Shown one piece after another: positions 23,670-31,827 of a stretch of 38,621 bases of DNA; the first letter of the stretch is position 1, and each line of letters starts with the position of its first letter. Made by a program: the position numbers and the translations under genes. Location: NCBI GenBank assembly GCA_025529335.1, contig JAMYHX010000416.1:1-38621 (forward strand), read 5' to 3'. The notes under the pieces are model-generated. The model did no database searches, was not told the origin of the DNA, and was given only the letters and a program-made list of their open reading frames with translations. The stretch comes from Rhizopus sp. PT2906. Its lineage: Eukaryota > Mucoromycota > Mucoromycetes > Mucorales > Rhizopodaceae.

Positions 23670-23679
23670 ATTACGTAAT
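23670..23679. promoter_or_regulatory. Palindromic TTACGTAA bZIP-type site
   Basis: attacgtaat is a perfect 10-bp palindrome containing TTACGTAA, a known class of Yap1/AP-1-like and CREB-like bZIP site. It lies about 500 bp from FKS and 640 bp from trp4, so either gene or neither could respond. Confidence 0.35.
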
Positions 23680-23996
23680 ACATACACGCACACTGTCACT
23701 GTCCTTTCTTTCTCCTCTTTCCGATAATCTTGTAAAAAAAGGGGGGGCGATCATTGGTATTTAATATAAGAGAAAATAATAGGGGGAGGATTTGTTAACA
23801 AGATACAACTCACTATGTAATCTATAATGTCTTTAATAAAAAGACAACACTTTTACAGCAATTTGAACTCATAAAAGGATTTCTTTACATCCTGACCATA
23901 AAGTAACTTATTTATCTAGTGAAAAAAAAAAGAAGGGATGAACAGAGCAATTAATGCATAATCGTGGCACCTTACACAAGGCAATAAATCCCAGGG

Positions 23997-24044
23997 AGAG
24001 AAAGCGAGAGAGAGACAGAGAGAGAGAGAGAAAGAGAGAGAAAG
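23997..24044 (+). repeat. (GA)n microsatellite
   Basis: Imperfect GAGAGA/GAAAGA run with a few interruptions in the trp4 5' region. Confidence 0.85.
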
Positions 24045-24236
24045 TCAGAGGCGAACTGTTGATCTCTCATGATCTTATTATAAACTCAAGCAAGAAAAAG
24101 TATTTTCTTTATAAATTAACAGCCGAATGGAGTTTATCAGTTCAATCTATATTTAGCTTATCTTTGTGGATTGTCACTGATTCTACACCAGCAATTGGCT
24201 AATAAATATGCTCTTGTGTGCCTGAACGAATAATTC

Positions 24237-24243
24237 TGACTCA
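24237..24243 (+). promoter_or_regulatory. Gcn4/CPC1 site (TGACTCA) before trp4
   Basis: Perfect 7-bp TGACTCA, 76 bp upstream of the trp4 ATG. This is the consensus for Gcn4/CPC1, the bZIP activator of amino-acid biosynthesis genes under starvation; yeast TRP4 is a classic target. Position and gene identity fit, binding is inferred. Confidence 0.65.
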
Positions 24244-24277
24244 CTCTCAATTTACTTTTCCGCCAGCCTTTCATTTT

Positions 24278-24282
24278 ATTGG
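24278..24282 (+). promoter_or_regulatory. Inverted CCAAT box before trp4
   Basis: attgg (CCAAT on the other strand) 37 bp before the start codon, a common HAP-complex position. The surrounding 13 bases cattttattggct recur exactly upstream of gpi10 (38057-38069). Confidence 0.4.
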
Positions 24283-24318
24283 CTTTTTTTTTTTCCTTCT
24301 AAAAAAAAAATCTATCAA

Positions 24319-25531
24319 ATGAAGACTACACTAAAAAAACTTGTTCATTTCCCAGAGCAATTCACACCTGAAGATGCTGAATCAGCAGTGAATGATATCA
24401 TGAAAGGCTCAGCTACACCAAGTCAAATTTCAGCATTCTTGGTTTCCTTAAAGTTACAACATAAAGATAAAGATCCAAGAATCGTGGCTGCATGTGCAAA
24501 CGCGATGCGTAGTCATGCTCGAGTGGTGCCTTATGATGGATATGAAGATCTAGCTGGAAACGTTGTAGATATCGTAGGTACAGGCGGAGATGGTCATAAC
24601 ACATACAACGTGTCAACTACTGCTTCAATTGTTGCAGCTGGTGCTGGTGCAAAAGTAGCCAAAGTAAGATCAACAATATATTTTCTTTTTTTTTTCTCTA
24701 ATGATGATAAATAGCATGGCAATCGTGCTGCATCTTCCAAATCAGGATCTGCTGATCTCATGGAGGCCCTTGACTGTCAGATTGCACATGTCCAACCAGA
24801 TCAAGTTGCAGGCATTATTGATCGAACCAACTTTTGTTTCCTCTTTTCACAAACTTATCATCCAGCAATGAAGCACGTGGCCACATTACGAAAGGAGATT
24901 GCAGTACCCACAGTATTCAATATGTTAGGACCTATGAGTAACCCGGCAAAGCCTGCTCGAGTAGTCGTAGGCGTACATTCCCCTGAAATAGGTGAACTCA
25001 TGGCAAATGCATTAAAGCTGACAGGTGTAAAAGAGGCGCTGGTTGTTTGTGGGGCTGAGAGATTGGATGAGGTATGTGATAATATAAATTGAATAGAGAG
25101 AAAGAGAGGCTAATGATGATAAATAGATTAGTACAGAAGGCGAAACCAATGTAAGTGTGCATTGATGTAAATGTGTCCCATGTATTAAATATATTTTATA
25201 GTATTGGAGAATTCATGAAGGTGGTGAAATTATTACAGGCACTTTACATCCAACAAGAGACTTTGGTCTAAAGACACATCCACTATCAGAAGTCAAAGGG
25301 GGTGACTGCTATGAAAATGCAGAAATTTTGAAGGATTTACTGGATGGAAAACTACAAGAGAATCATCCAATTCTAGACTTTGTCTTGCTAAATGCAGCCG
25401 CATTACTCGTCGTCTCTGGAATTTCATCTGATTTTAAGGATGGTGTCCAAAAGGCTCGAGCATCGATTCAGAATGGTCAAGCAAAGCAAGTGCTGGAAAT
25501 CTTTAGAGAAGAAACTCTAAAACGTGCTTAA
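24319..25531 (+). CDS. trp4: Anthranilate phosphoribosyltransferase (Trp4/TrpD)
   Basis: Second step of tryptophan synthesis after chorismate: anthranilate plus PRPP to phosphoribosyl-anthranilate, cytosolic homodimer. Exons 24319-24663, 24715-25071, 25127-25150 (24 nt) and 25202-25531; introns 51, 55 and 51 nt; 351 residues, close to the family's 330-380. Motifs: GTGGDGHNTYNVST (about 86-99; pyrophosphate and magnesium binding), KHGNRAASSKSGSADLMEAL across the first splice join (anthranilate and PRPP binding), FNMLGPMSNPAKP, and ERLDE-ISTEGET around the third exon. The 24-nt microexon encodes ISTEGETN and is required for this conserved loop. No fusion to TrpG or TrpC is present, as in yeast. 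A TGACTCA element precedes it. Its last 15 coding bases overlap, tail to tail, the end of the next gene. Confidence 0.96.
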
Positions 25532-26671
25532 ATTTAAGGCTATTTTTGCTCGCGCAATAATAAATTCTGCATGATTGTTTACAAGCATCATATCTCCAAG
25601 AGAAAGGATCACGTCTTTTTCATCGGGTGGGTTCTGTAGCAGGCATTGTCCAATAAATAGTCGTGCTACCTGTGGGATACCTGATTGTGATGAACCATAG
25701 ATGATCAAGTAGTCTTGATTGAATAAATGAATTAAACAGGATTGATGACTCAACAGTAGATAATATTTATCTATAACGATTCCCTTTTCGAACAATACAT
25801 TAGGAATAATAATAATAATATATAAACAGGTCCTTTACTTACCTTGGTCAAGTCCTGAAGTCTGTCCATTGACATTTTCTGCTTGATTGCGATACAATAT
25901 GGGAAATAAGCAGGAATCATGCTAGGCAAAAAGGATATCATTTCTATTATGAATAAGTATACTTTCATGCCATGTATTGGATCTGTTTACTTGTCCAGCC
26001 AAGGTCATCTACATCCTGTATCCATTCTACACTATATGAGTCAGTTTGATGATATTGATCATTAAACTTGTAGATGCAAACTATCTTTAATGCATTCATG
26101 ATTTCAGATGGTTGTATGTCTGGTAATAGATCAAAAGAACAATAAAAGTATGCTTTATCTTCTGTCAGATGACGATTTAAATAGACAGTCGCTGGTAATA
26201 AGCTGTTTGGTAAGCAACTTAAATATGCTTCATCAATAGATGATCTAACAGAATGTATAAGTTACATATAGATTATTTCTATTCATATTCTTACAAAACA
26301 ATGCCTTCTGCTTGAATCCAAACTCTTTGACTCGGACGTAACCAAGCTCGACAGGTAGTGAGGCCAACTTTTGTTGTTGTTGTTGTTATCAAATCATTTT
26401 TGGCAATGGTAAATTCTGTCATTGAATTAGACAATAAGGGTACTAGATCATCTGGTATCGAAATGGGTCGTGGCATCTTTTGAACATTGACTTTATTCTC
26501 CAAAAGCGCGTTTTGAAGGTCACTTTGCAATACTTGATATGCTTCTTGTAACAAGGCTCTTTTAGTTGTTATCTTCTTGATGACTTTTCTTTGTTCATGA
26601 TTGCATTCAGATATCTTGTTTTGAATAATCTGAAGCGTGTGACATAACTCTTTTAAACTAGTATTGTCCAT
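25517..26671 (-). CDS. Unknown protein with N-terminal coiled coil
   Basis: Not recognised. Exons 26671-26295, 26244-25991, 25943-25843 and 25783-25517, introns 50, 47 and 59 nt, each with clean GT-AG borders; 332 residues, frame closed. Residues 1-75 form a predicted coiled coil (LCHTLQIIQNKISECNHEQR onward, many Lys, Glu and Gln). Then comes a globular region with WLRPSQRVWIQAEGIVL, SLLPATVYLNRHLTEDKAYF and a C-terminal hydrophobic/beta-rich part. There is no signal peptide or membrane segment. The frame stays open upstream of the ATG (to 26983) inside the neighbouring gene, but no in-frame evidence supports a longer N terminus. The coding ends overlap trp4 by 15 bp, and only 50 bp separate its ATG from the stop of the TMEM128-like gene. 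A subunit of a complex is plausible from the coiled coil, nothing more. Confidence 0.8.
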
Positions 26672-26721
26672 TTGGGAACAACAACAACAACAAAAAAAAA
26701 AGGAAAGAAAAAGGGAAAAAA

Positions 26722-27224
26722 TCAAGACAATAAATCTTTTATAGACAACAAGACGGTCAAGAAAGAAGTAACAAAGATGAATTGACAACTGACAAAGACA
26801 AGTGAGAATAGACTGTAGATATGCCAATAAGAACAAGTAAATCCAATGAATGATATGACTGCACTTGCACTTGCTACTTGAATATAACGACGTGTTTTTG
26901 GATTCTGCTCCCAGTTTCTGTATTCTGCACCACTTAGCTGAAGGATGAGAAAGATAGCAGACATGATGATGAAAGATATACAAGATATAGAAAACACTTT
27001 GCCACTATTAAACATACGTGAGTATATAAATTATATCTAATATTGTATTACTGTTGAATGAGGTCTGCTTGATAATATGTTGATAAACAAAATAAAATAG
27101 CCAATGTAATAGCCAACTGTGGTACTGTAGACACTATTTGTTCAATAGGATGCTTCTTGTTGGTTTTATAATGCTGTCGTCGTACTTTATCTTTATTAGT
27201 TGGTCTTTTATATAAATTGCTCAT
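26722..27224 (-). CDS. TMEM128-like four-helix membrane protein
   Basis: Small integral membrane protein, 151 residues, exons 27224-27052 and 27004-26722, intron 47 nt. A basic cytosolic N terminus (KRPTNKDKVRRQHYKTNKKH) precedes four hydrophobic stretches at about 38-56, 60-77, 94-112 and 120-140. The second half (AVISFIGFTCSYWHIYSLFS) resembles the end of human TMEM128, where a WHVWSFF-type motif sits at the same place; the human protein is 165 residues. TMEM128 is thought to be an ER membrane protein of unknown function. Identification rests on topology plus this short motif, so it is moderate. The gene shares a 79-bp interval with the divergent gene at 27304 and is followed after only 50 bp by the coiled-coil gene in the same direction. 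Confidence 0.75.
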
Positions 27225-27303
27225 AAAAAAAAAAAGATGCTGTGAGTAAATAAAAAAGAAAAGAAATTCCATTTGGGCTTTTTCCTTTTTTAATTTTTAA
27301 AAA
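27225..27303. promoter_or_regulatory. 79-bp divergent promoter
   Basis: The only DNA between the start codons of the TMEM128-like gene (-) and the next gene (+). It is mostly A and T runs with one tttgggc core. Both transcripts must start within it or in the neighbouring coding sequence. Confidence 0.7.
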
Positions 27304-27784
27304 ATGATTCCTAGATTACCACCTTTTGTGCTAGCAGCCATAGCTGGTGCCGCAGTTTATGGATTTAAACATGTCTTGGATCGTCTTGAACCAAAAGCGA
27401 TTGGACCACCAGGATCCTTTGAACAAGCAGAAAGAATATATAAATTCAGACAAAATGTCAAAAGAGCCAAAGTTGCTGCAGCCATCTCAGGATTAGTTTA
27501 TGCTACGTACTGGGGTAAAGTAGAGAATAAGAAAATATGGACATCATTTTAAATAGTAAATAGTATATGATTCTCGACAACATCGCAGTACACCTGCTGT
27601 GCTAACAAAAGATGATAATGATGCAGTTGAGTTTTATAAGGATCAATATAGTGAAAGAGATAGGCGTTATAAAATGGAAAGAGAAAGACTAAGACAATCA
27701 GAAAGAGAACACGAACTGAAATCAAAAAGACAGTTAGAAGAAGAACTTGAATCTATGCAGAAAATCATTGATAATAAAAAGTAA
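27304..27784 (+). CDS. Small two-helix protein of unknown function
   Basis: 143 residues, exons 27304-27514 and 27564-27784 with a 49-nt intron (two nested tag acceptors; the second keeps the frame). Reading through the intron would stop early at 27552 after VENKKIWTSF. N-terminal hydrophobic helix at about 7-23 (PPFVLAAIAGAAVYGFKHVL), a linker with GPPGSFEQAERIYKFRQNVK, a second short hydrophobic stretch at about 56-70 (AAAISGLVYATYWGVY), then a highly charged C-terminal helix (ERDRRYKMERERLRQSERE and on to the end), probably coiled coil. The layout of a short non-basic start, two helices and a charged tail resembles small mitochondrial inner-membrane proteins, but I do not recognise the family and no targeting claim is safe. 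Confidence 0.75.
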
Positions 27785-27802
27785 AATGATAAAACAACAC
27801 AG

Positions 27803-27826
27803 ACGCGTATTTTGGATTAAACGCGT
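27803..27826. promoter_or_regulatory. Pair of MluI cell-cycle boxes (ACGCGT)
   Basis: Two ACGCGT palindromes at 27803-27808 and 27821-27826, 18 bp apart start to start, at -132 and -114 from the ATG at 27935 and just after the stop of the preceding gene. ACGCGT is the MBF (Mbp1/Swi6-type) site of G1/S genes in yeasts and other fungi. Paired boxes at this distance are the usual arrangement. Confidence 0.6.
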
Positions 27827-27934
27827 AAAAAAAAGAGAAAAGAGAAAGAGAAAAAGAGAATCGAAAGTGGAGTATAAAATTTTATTTTTTGTTGTTGCTT
27901 AGGCTCTTTTTTTTTTTTTCTTTCTTTCTTAATC

Positions 27935-29433
27935 ATGTATTCACCTCGTAGGAATCCAGTAATAAGGACACCAGAGAGAAATACTATCAGCCCTTCTCCA
28001 CTAAGAGCTTTAACACCTTTTGTGGATGCTATCAAATCAGCACAAACAAAGGCAACAAAAGACTTTGAGAGTTTTTATGGAAGTCTAATGTCTAAGCTGA
28101 CTCCAAAGACATCAACAGTAAATAGATTATGATACACTTTTATACATGTTTACATTTATGTTCAATAGAGTCGTATTATCAAAAAGACACCAGAGACTAC
28201 TGAACGTACAAAGTCATTTCTTAAACAAAAGAAAATTGAGCAAGAGTACAACAGAACATCACTCACTCCCTTATTCGAGAGACACACTTTAAGAGAAGGT
28301 ATAAACAGTAAGAAAATAAACATGTGCTAATAATCATTCACAGTGACAGACTATCCCAGTCTCAATCCATTTTATGAAGAAACAGAGTCTGAAATAACTG
28401 ATGATCAAACAGAATTGGATAACAATAGCATCATGAGTATAGACAAACCATTTGATAAAAGAGAAGATAACAAGTATCCTTCTTTATTGGATTTATTAAA
28501 GGAAGAAACGACAAGAATTGATAGACTACAATCAAATATCTCTGTTATCAAAAGACAGGCAAGTTTACAGTACTTGTTCATTCCCTTATTTTTAATCTTT
28601 TTTTTTCTAGTCTTCTTATTTGGCAGAAGAATATTCTTTCTTTGATGATAAAGAAGATGAACAGATACCCTCTCATAAGAATAATAATGTTAAAAGTGAC
28701 AATGAAAATAACAATACATATACAACGCCACAGACCACATTCAGAAATACATATCTAACGCCTCCACAATCAACAGATAATAACAACAATAAGAAATCAG
28801 TCAACTATTACAGTCCAGATACAAAGAAATTAGACACATCACGATCTGTAAACAAGACTAATACGACACCAAATACAAACGATCTACTTCATGAAATATC
28901 TACCGCCAAACTGAAATCTGCTGAAATCATTAGGTAATCTATATCATCATCACACTTGTGTATATTTCTAACATCATAAAAACAACAACAATAGAACCCC
29001 AGGTGGAACCAGAGTCTGTAATAGATTTTGGAAAGAAATACACGGGATCAATGCAAAGAGAGAATCTAGTCTTTCACCTCGATCACCTTCTAGAATCGAA
29101 AAACACAGTAAACCGAAGAGAATGTCCACTTTACAGAGAAAGCTTTGGGATGAAGATGATGATGTCTTTTGGACATCCAGTGGTGGCTCATCTACTAACT
29201 CATCTTCTCTTAATGAAAGGCTCTTGAAAGCAACTCAAATGGGAGAACAACAAAAAGAAAGGCAAGTGAAACAAATTTCATTATCGGAAGAGATCGAATC
29301 TGCAACCAGAAGAGAACAAGTAGAACAGCAAAAGAAGAGTATACCAACCATGAATCCACAAGTGCTTGAAGAATTGAAAGCTAAATACCGTGAAAAGTTA
29401 ATTGATGACTCGGATTCTTACAAGTTTTCATAA
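27935..29433 (+). CDS. Ser/Thr-Pro-rich unknown protein, likely cell-cycle regulated
   Basis: Family not recognised. Five exons: 27935-28117, 28169-28298, 28344-28558, 28611-28933 and 28995-29433; 429 residues, frame closed. The third intron has a GC donor in ideal context (cag/gcaagt). The protein is largely disordered and polar (Asn, Ser, Thr, Lys) with many minimal CDK sites: SPRR and TPER near the start, SPSPLR, LTPF, LTPK, KKTPET, LTPLF, LTPPQ, TPGGT, LSPRSPS. About residues 284-293 hold RTPGGTRVCN followed by FWKEIHG, which looks like the most conserved core; a Glu/Gln/Arg-rich helix (about 370-425) ends the chain and may be a coiled coil. Two ACGCGT boxes lie just upstream. Nuclear, spindle or replication-related roles are plausible by inference only. 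The stop is 25 bp from that of the opposing gene. Confidence 0.8.
28559..28610 (+). other. GC-AG intron with consensus GCAAGT donor
   Basis: Exon ends AGA CAG at 28558, followed by gcaagt; the acceptor is ttctag at 28605-28610 behind a pyrimidine tract. Joining Gln to SSYLAEEY keeps the frame, while reading through gives a hydrophobic run and then a stop in the wrong frame. Confidence 0.85.
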
Positions 29434-29457
29434 TAAATAAAATTGTTTTGCTTTATT
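29432..29457. terminator. Interleaved poly(A) signals of two convergent genes
   Basis: AATAAA at 29432-29437 (overlapping the + stop codon) and again at 29436-29441 serve the + gene; TTTATT at 29452-29457 is AATAAA for the minus gene. Only 25 bp separate the two stop codons, so the mature transcripts almost certainly overlap at their 3' ends. Confidence 0.6.
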
Positions 29458-29458
29458 A

Positions 29459-30518
29459 TCATTCACTTAATGACATACGGCTTAATCCACCACTTGCATC
29501 CTGCAAGTTGAAGGAAGTATCAACAGGCTTTTGTTGGTAAGATCTACTGGCAGCATTAGGAGAAGGAGAAGGACAAAAACTGGTGGGTGGACTTGATATG
29601 CCTGTCAGGATAGGTGACCCTGATAGAGAAACAGAAGGAGAAACTGCTCTGCGTTTTAGACTAAATGCTGGATAAGGTTCAAATCTATCTTCTGAGGCTT
29701 AAGAACACATTAAAAAAAAGCTTGGAACAATGAATTCAGTCTATTTTCTTTTTACCTTTACGCTTTATAGATCTATATGTCTGTTGTATAGGTGGCGGTA
29801 AATTATCTAATTGTAAATTCTTGATACATTTCTTAGTATTATGCTGTTAATAATGAAATGAACTTACTGTCATTTCTACTTCTGGATTTAGTTTTGAACA
29901 TTGATAATAAGGAAAATCTAGTACTTTTGTCCATGAAGCAGCTGGAACACCATTTTGATTTGGATCTGTTATTTTTTGTTGTAGTTCTTTTTCTTTACGC
30001 ATTTCAATATCTAAAAAGCGAGTATCTTCCTATAATAATAAAAATGTTGATCCTACATCTTTTAAACACCCTTTTTGTTGTACCTCTGCTTGATCGATCA
30101 CCCTTAGTAAAGCTTTTGATTTTGGCTAAATAATAAAATCATCAACACGCATGAGAGAAACAAGAATTGTATATATTACTAATAATGAACTTCTTCTATG
30201 AACGCTTCTTTTTTCTGGATCACGCTTTTCACGAAAGATGCCTTTATGTTTACTATTATTATTATTATTATTACCATCATCGTCCTGAGTAAATCGAGTA
30301 GAATGGGTGATCTTTGATATGTGATTGATCTGTTTTGGTAATTTTTCAGATAAGGAAGTAGTTGAAGCAATTGATCTTGCGTCTTCAGAGTCTACACTCA
30401 TTTTATTGTATGAGGAAGTAGAGGGTGAAGCAGGTTGTGATATATCTGACATCCTATAGGATTGTACTTCTTCTTCTTCACTATCACTGCGATAACCAGA
30501 GGCAGTTGCTCTATACAT
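29459..30518 (-). CDS. Unknown Ser-rich, Ser-Pro-rich nuclear-type protein
   Basis: Not recognised. Exons 30518-30180, 30125-30084 (42 nt), 30029-29868, 29819-29756 and 29697-29459; about 281 residues with the preferred 48-nt fourth... third intron, frame closed. N-terminal half is disordered and acidic/Ser rich (SDSEEEEVQSYRMSDISQPA, then an Asn run of six). The conserved-looking core spans exons 2-3: KALLRVIDQAEEDTRFLDIE, then PAASWTKVLDFPYYQCSKLN. The C-terminal third has Ser-Pro sites (RRAVSPSVSLSGSPIL, SSPPTSF, PSPSPN), and KRKASED/KRRAVSP look like basic nuclear-localisation stretches. The intron between exons 3 and 4 can use three acceptors in the same frame (24, 36 or 48 nt). A cell-cycle or chromatin regulator is possible; this is inference from composition. 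It is divergent from the LRR gene and convergent with the S/TP-rich gene. Confidence 0.75.
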
Positions 30519-30891
30519 GTTTATAGTCTCTTTTTTTTTTACAAGTGTGTATATCTACTTTATATAGAAAGAAAGAAAGGAAAAAAAAAAGAGGAAGAGA
30601 AATAATTCAATTTTCCCGTGTGTCTGTGTCTCTCTTTCTCTCTTTGTTTGTCTTAGCCTCTTTCCCTCTTTGGCTATTTCTCTCACCCCTCACTCTCTCT
30701 CTCTCTCTTCTTCCCCCGCAAAGATCGTCACACATATGTATACATACACCATCGATGTACACAATACAAAGAAGGAGTACTATAGTCAATCAAAGGTGGC
30801 TTTGAATGGATGCATAAATATGATGAAATATCAATAAGCTGCTCTTTAAAAATATTATTTCTTTCTCTCTTTTTTATAAAGGTTTAGCCCC
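30519..30891. promoter_or_regulatory. Divergent intergenic region with CT/GA tract
   Basis: Between the start codons of the Ser-rich gene (-) and the LRR gene (+). It contains a long pyrimidine-rich tract with (CT)n near 30,690-30,710 and an A/G-rich run near 30,568-30,604. A ttttataaagg TATA-like element lies about 30878-30886, only a few bases before the first in-frame ATG of the LRR gene (30892) and about 55 bp before the second (30937), which favours the second start. Confidence 0.5.
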
Positions 30892-31755
30892 ATGAACAGC
30901 AGTAATCATAAGTCAACATTTGTAGTTTTATGGTATATGAATGGATGCACAGCCACTGTCTATAAAAAGGAAAAAGGCAATGAAAAGAAAGAGCCTATAA
31001 AGACGATATGTTTTGCGAATAAAGCATATTTGGCCTTTAAACAAATTGATTGTTTGGTAAAGGACAATATAAAGAACAATTAAGAACAAGGGAAACCGAT
31101 CCTGACTATATATATATATATACATTTATAGTCTATTGCAATACCAGCCATAGGTTATCTAAATCAATTGACCTCCTTATTACTACAAAATAATAATATC
31201 AAGGAACTCCCTGATGAATTATGGAAATTGACAAGTTTAGAAGAATTAAATCTGGGTTATAACAAGATCAAGAAGATACCAAAAGAAGTTGGATTATTAA
31301 TCAATCTAAAAGAATTATATTTACACAACAATGAAATCCAAGAACTACCAACACAAATAGGAAGATTAAAACATTTGAGCGTACTTGATTTGACACATAA
31401 TCAGCTAAAGTATTTACCAGCAGAGTTAAAGAAAATCCAATTTTGGCAACTTTGGATCGAAAAGAACCCATTAGAACAAGATATATCCCAGTCGATCATG
31501 TCCCTAAAGGCGATTTGTTATCAAATAGTGGGTCATTTATGTTGTGTAGATGAAGAATCAAGAGAGATTGTTAAAGAACATCTACCAGAATCTATGCAAC
31601 ATGATATATTACCCAACCCATCAATAGCTTCACTTTGTTATCACTGTGATTCTATACGATATCACTCGGATTTATATTTCATGTCCAACTCTTATTTATT
31701 CCATGCCTGTAGTCAATCTTGTTTCAGTCAAATGAAAAAAATCGAACTAAAATAA
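30892..31755 (+). CDS. Leucine-rich-repeat protein with C-terminal Cys motif
   Basis: Exons 30892-31056 and 31132-31755 (intron 75 nt, TA-rich). 262 residues from the first ATG, or 247 from Met at 30937, which the TATA position favours. From about residue 48 it has five LRRs of the SHOC2/Ras-suppressor type, e.g. LTSLLLQNNNIKELPDELWK, LEELNLGYNKIKKIPKEVGL, LKELYLHNNEIQELPTQIGR, LSVLDLTHNQLKYLPAELKK, then a degenerate cap. The C-terminal region holds CYHC, 21 residues, then CSQSC: a Cys-X2-Cys...Cys-X3-Cys set that could bind zinc. There is no signal peptide or membrane segment, so an intracellular scaffold is likely. The N-terminal 45 residues show little LRR character. The stop is only 72 bp before the O-GlcNAc transferase ATG. 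Confidence 0.82.
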
Positions 31756-31827
31756 TACAATCAAATAATCGTGTGACCTCTTTCTTTCTTTATTTTATTA
31801 TACCCTTTTCCTCCCTCCTTTTATTGC

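Larger units (their letters stand above)
23170..24318. promoter_or_regulatory. Shared divergent promoter region FKS / trp4
   Basis: 1.15 kb between the two divergent start codons with no conserved frame. It contains a TA-rich run (about 23348-23370), a palindromic attacgtaat (23670-23679), a GA microsatellite (about 23997-24044), a perfect TGACTCA and an inverted CCAAT. The last two lie within 85 bp of the trp4 start. Confidence 0.7.

Noticed and set aside
23168..24044. Microsatellites (ATT)n and (GA)n as a CRISPR-like or structured repeat array
   Set aside because: Simple slippage repeats without spacers; ordinary in eukaryotic intergenic DNA.
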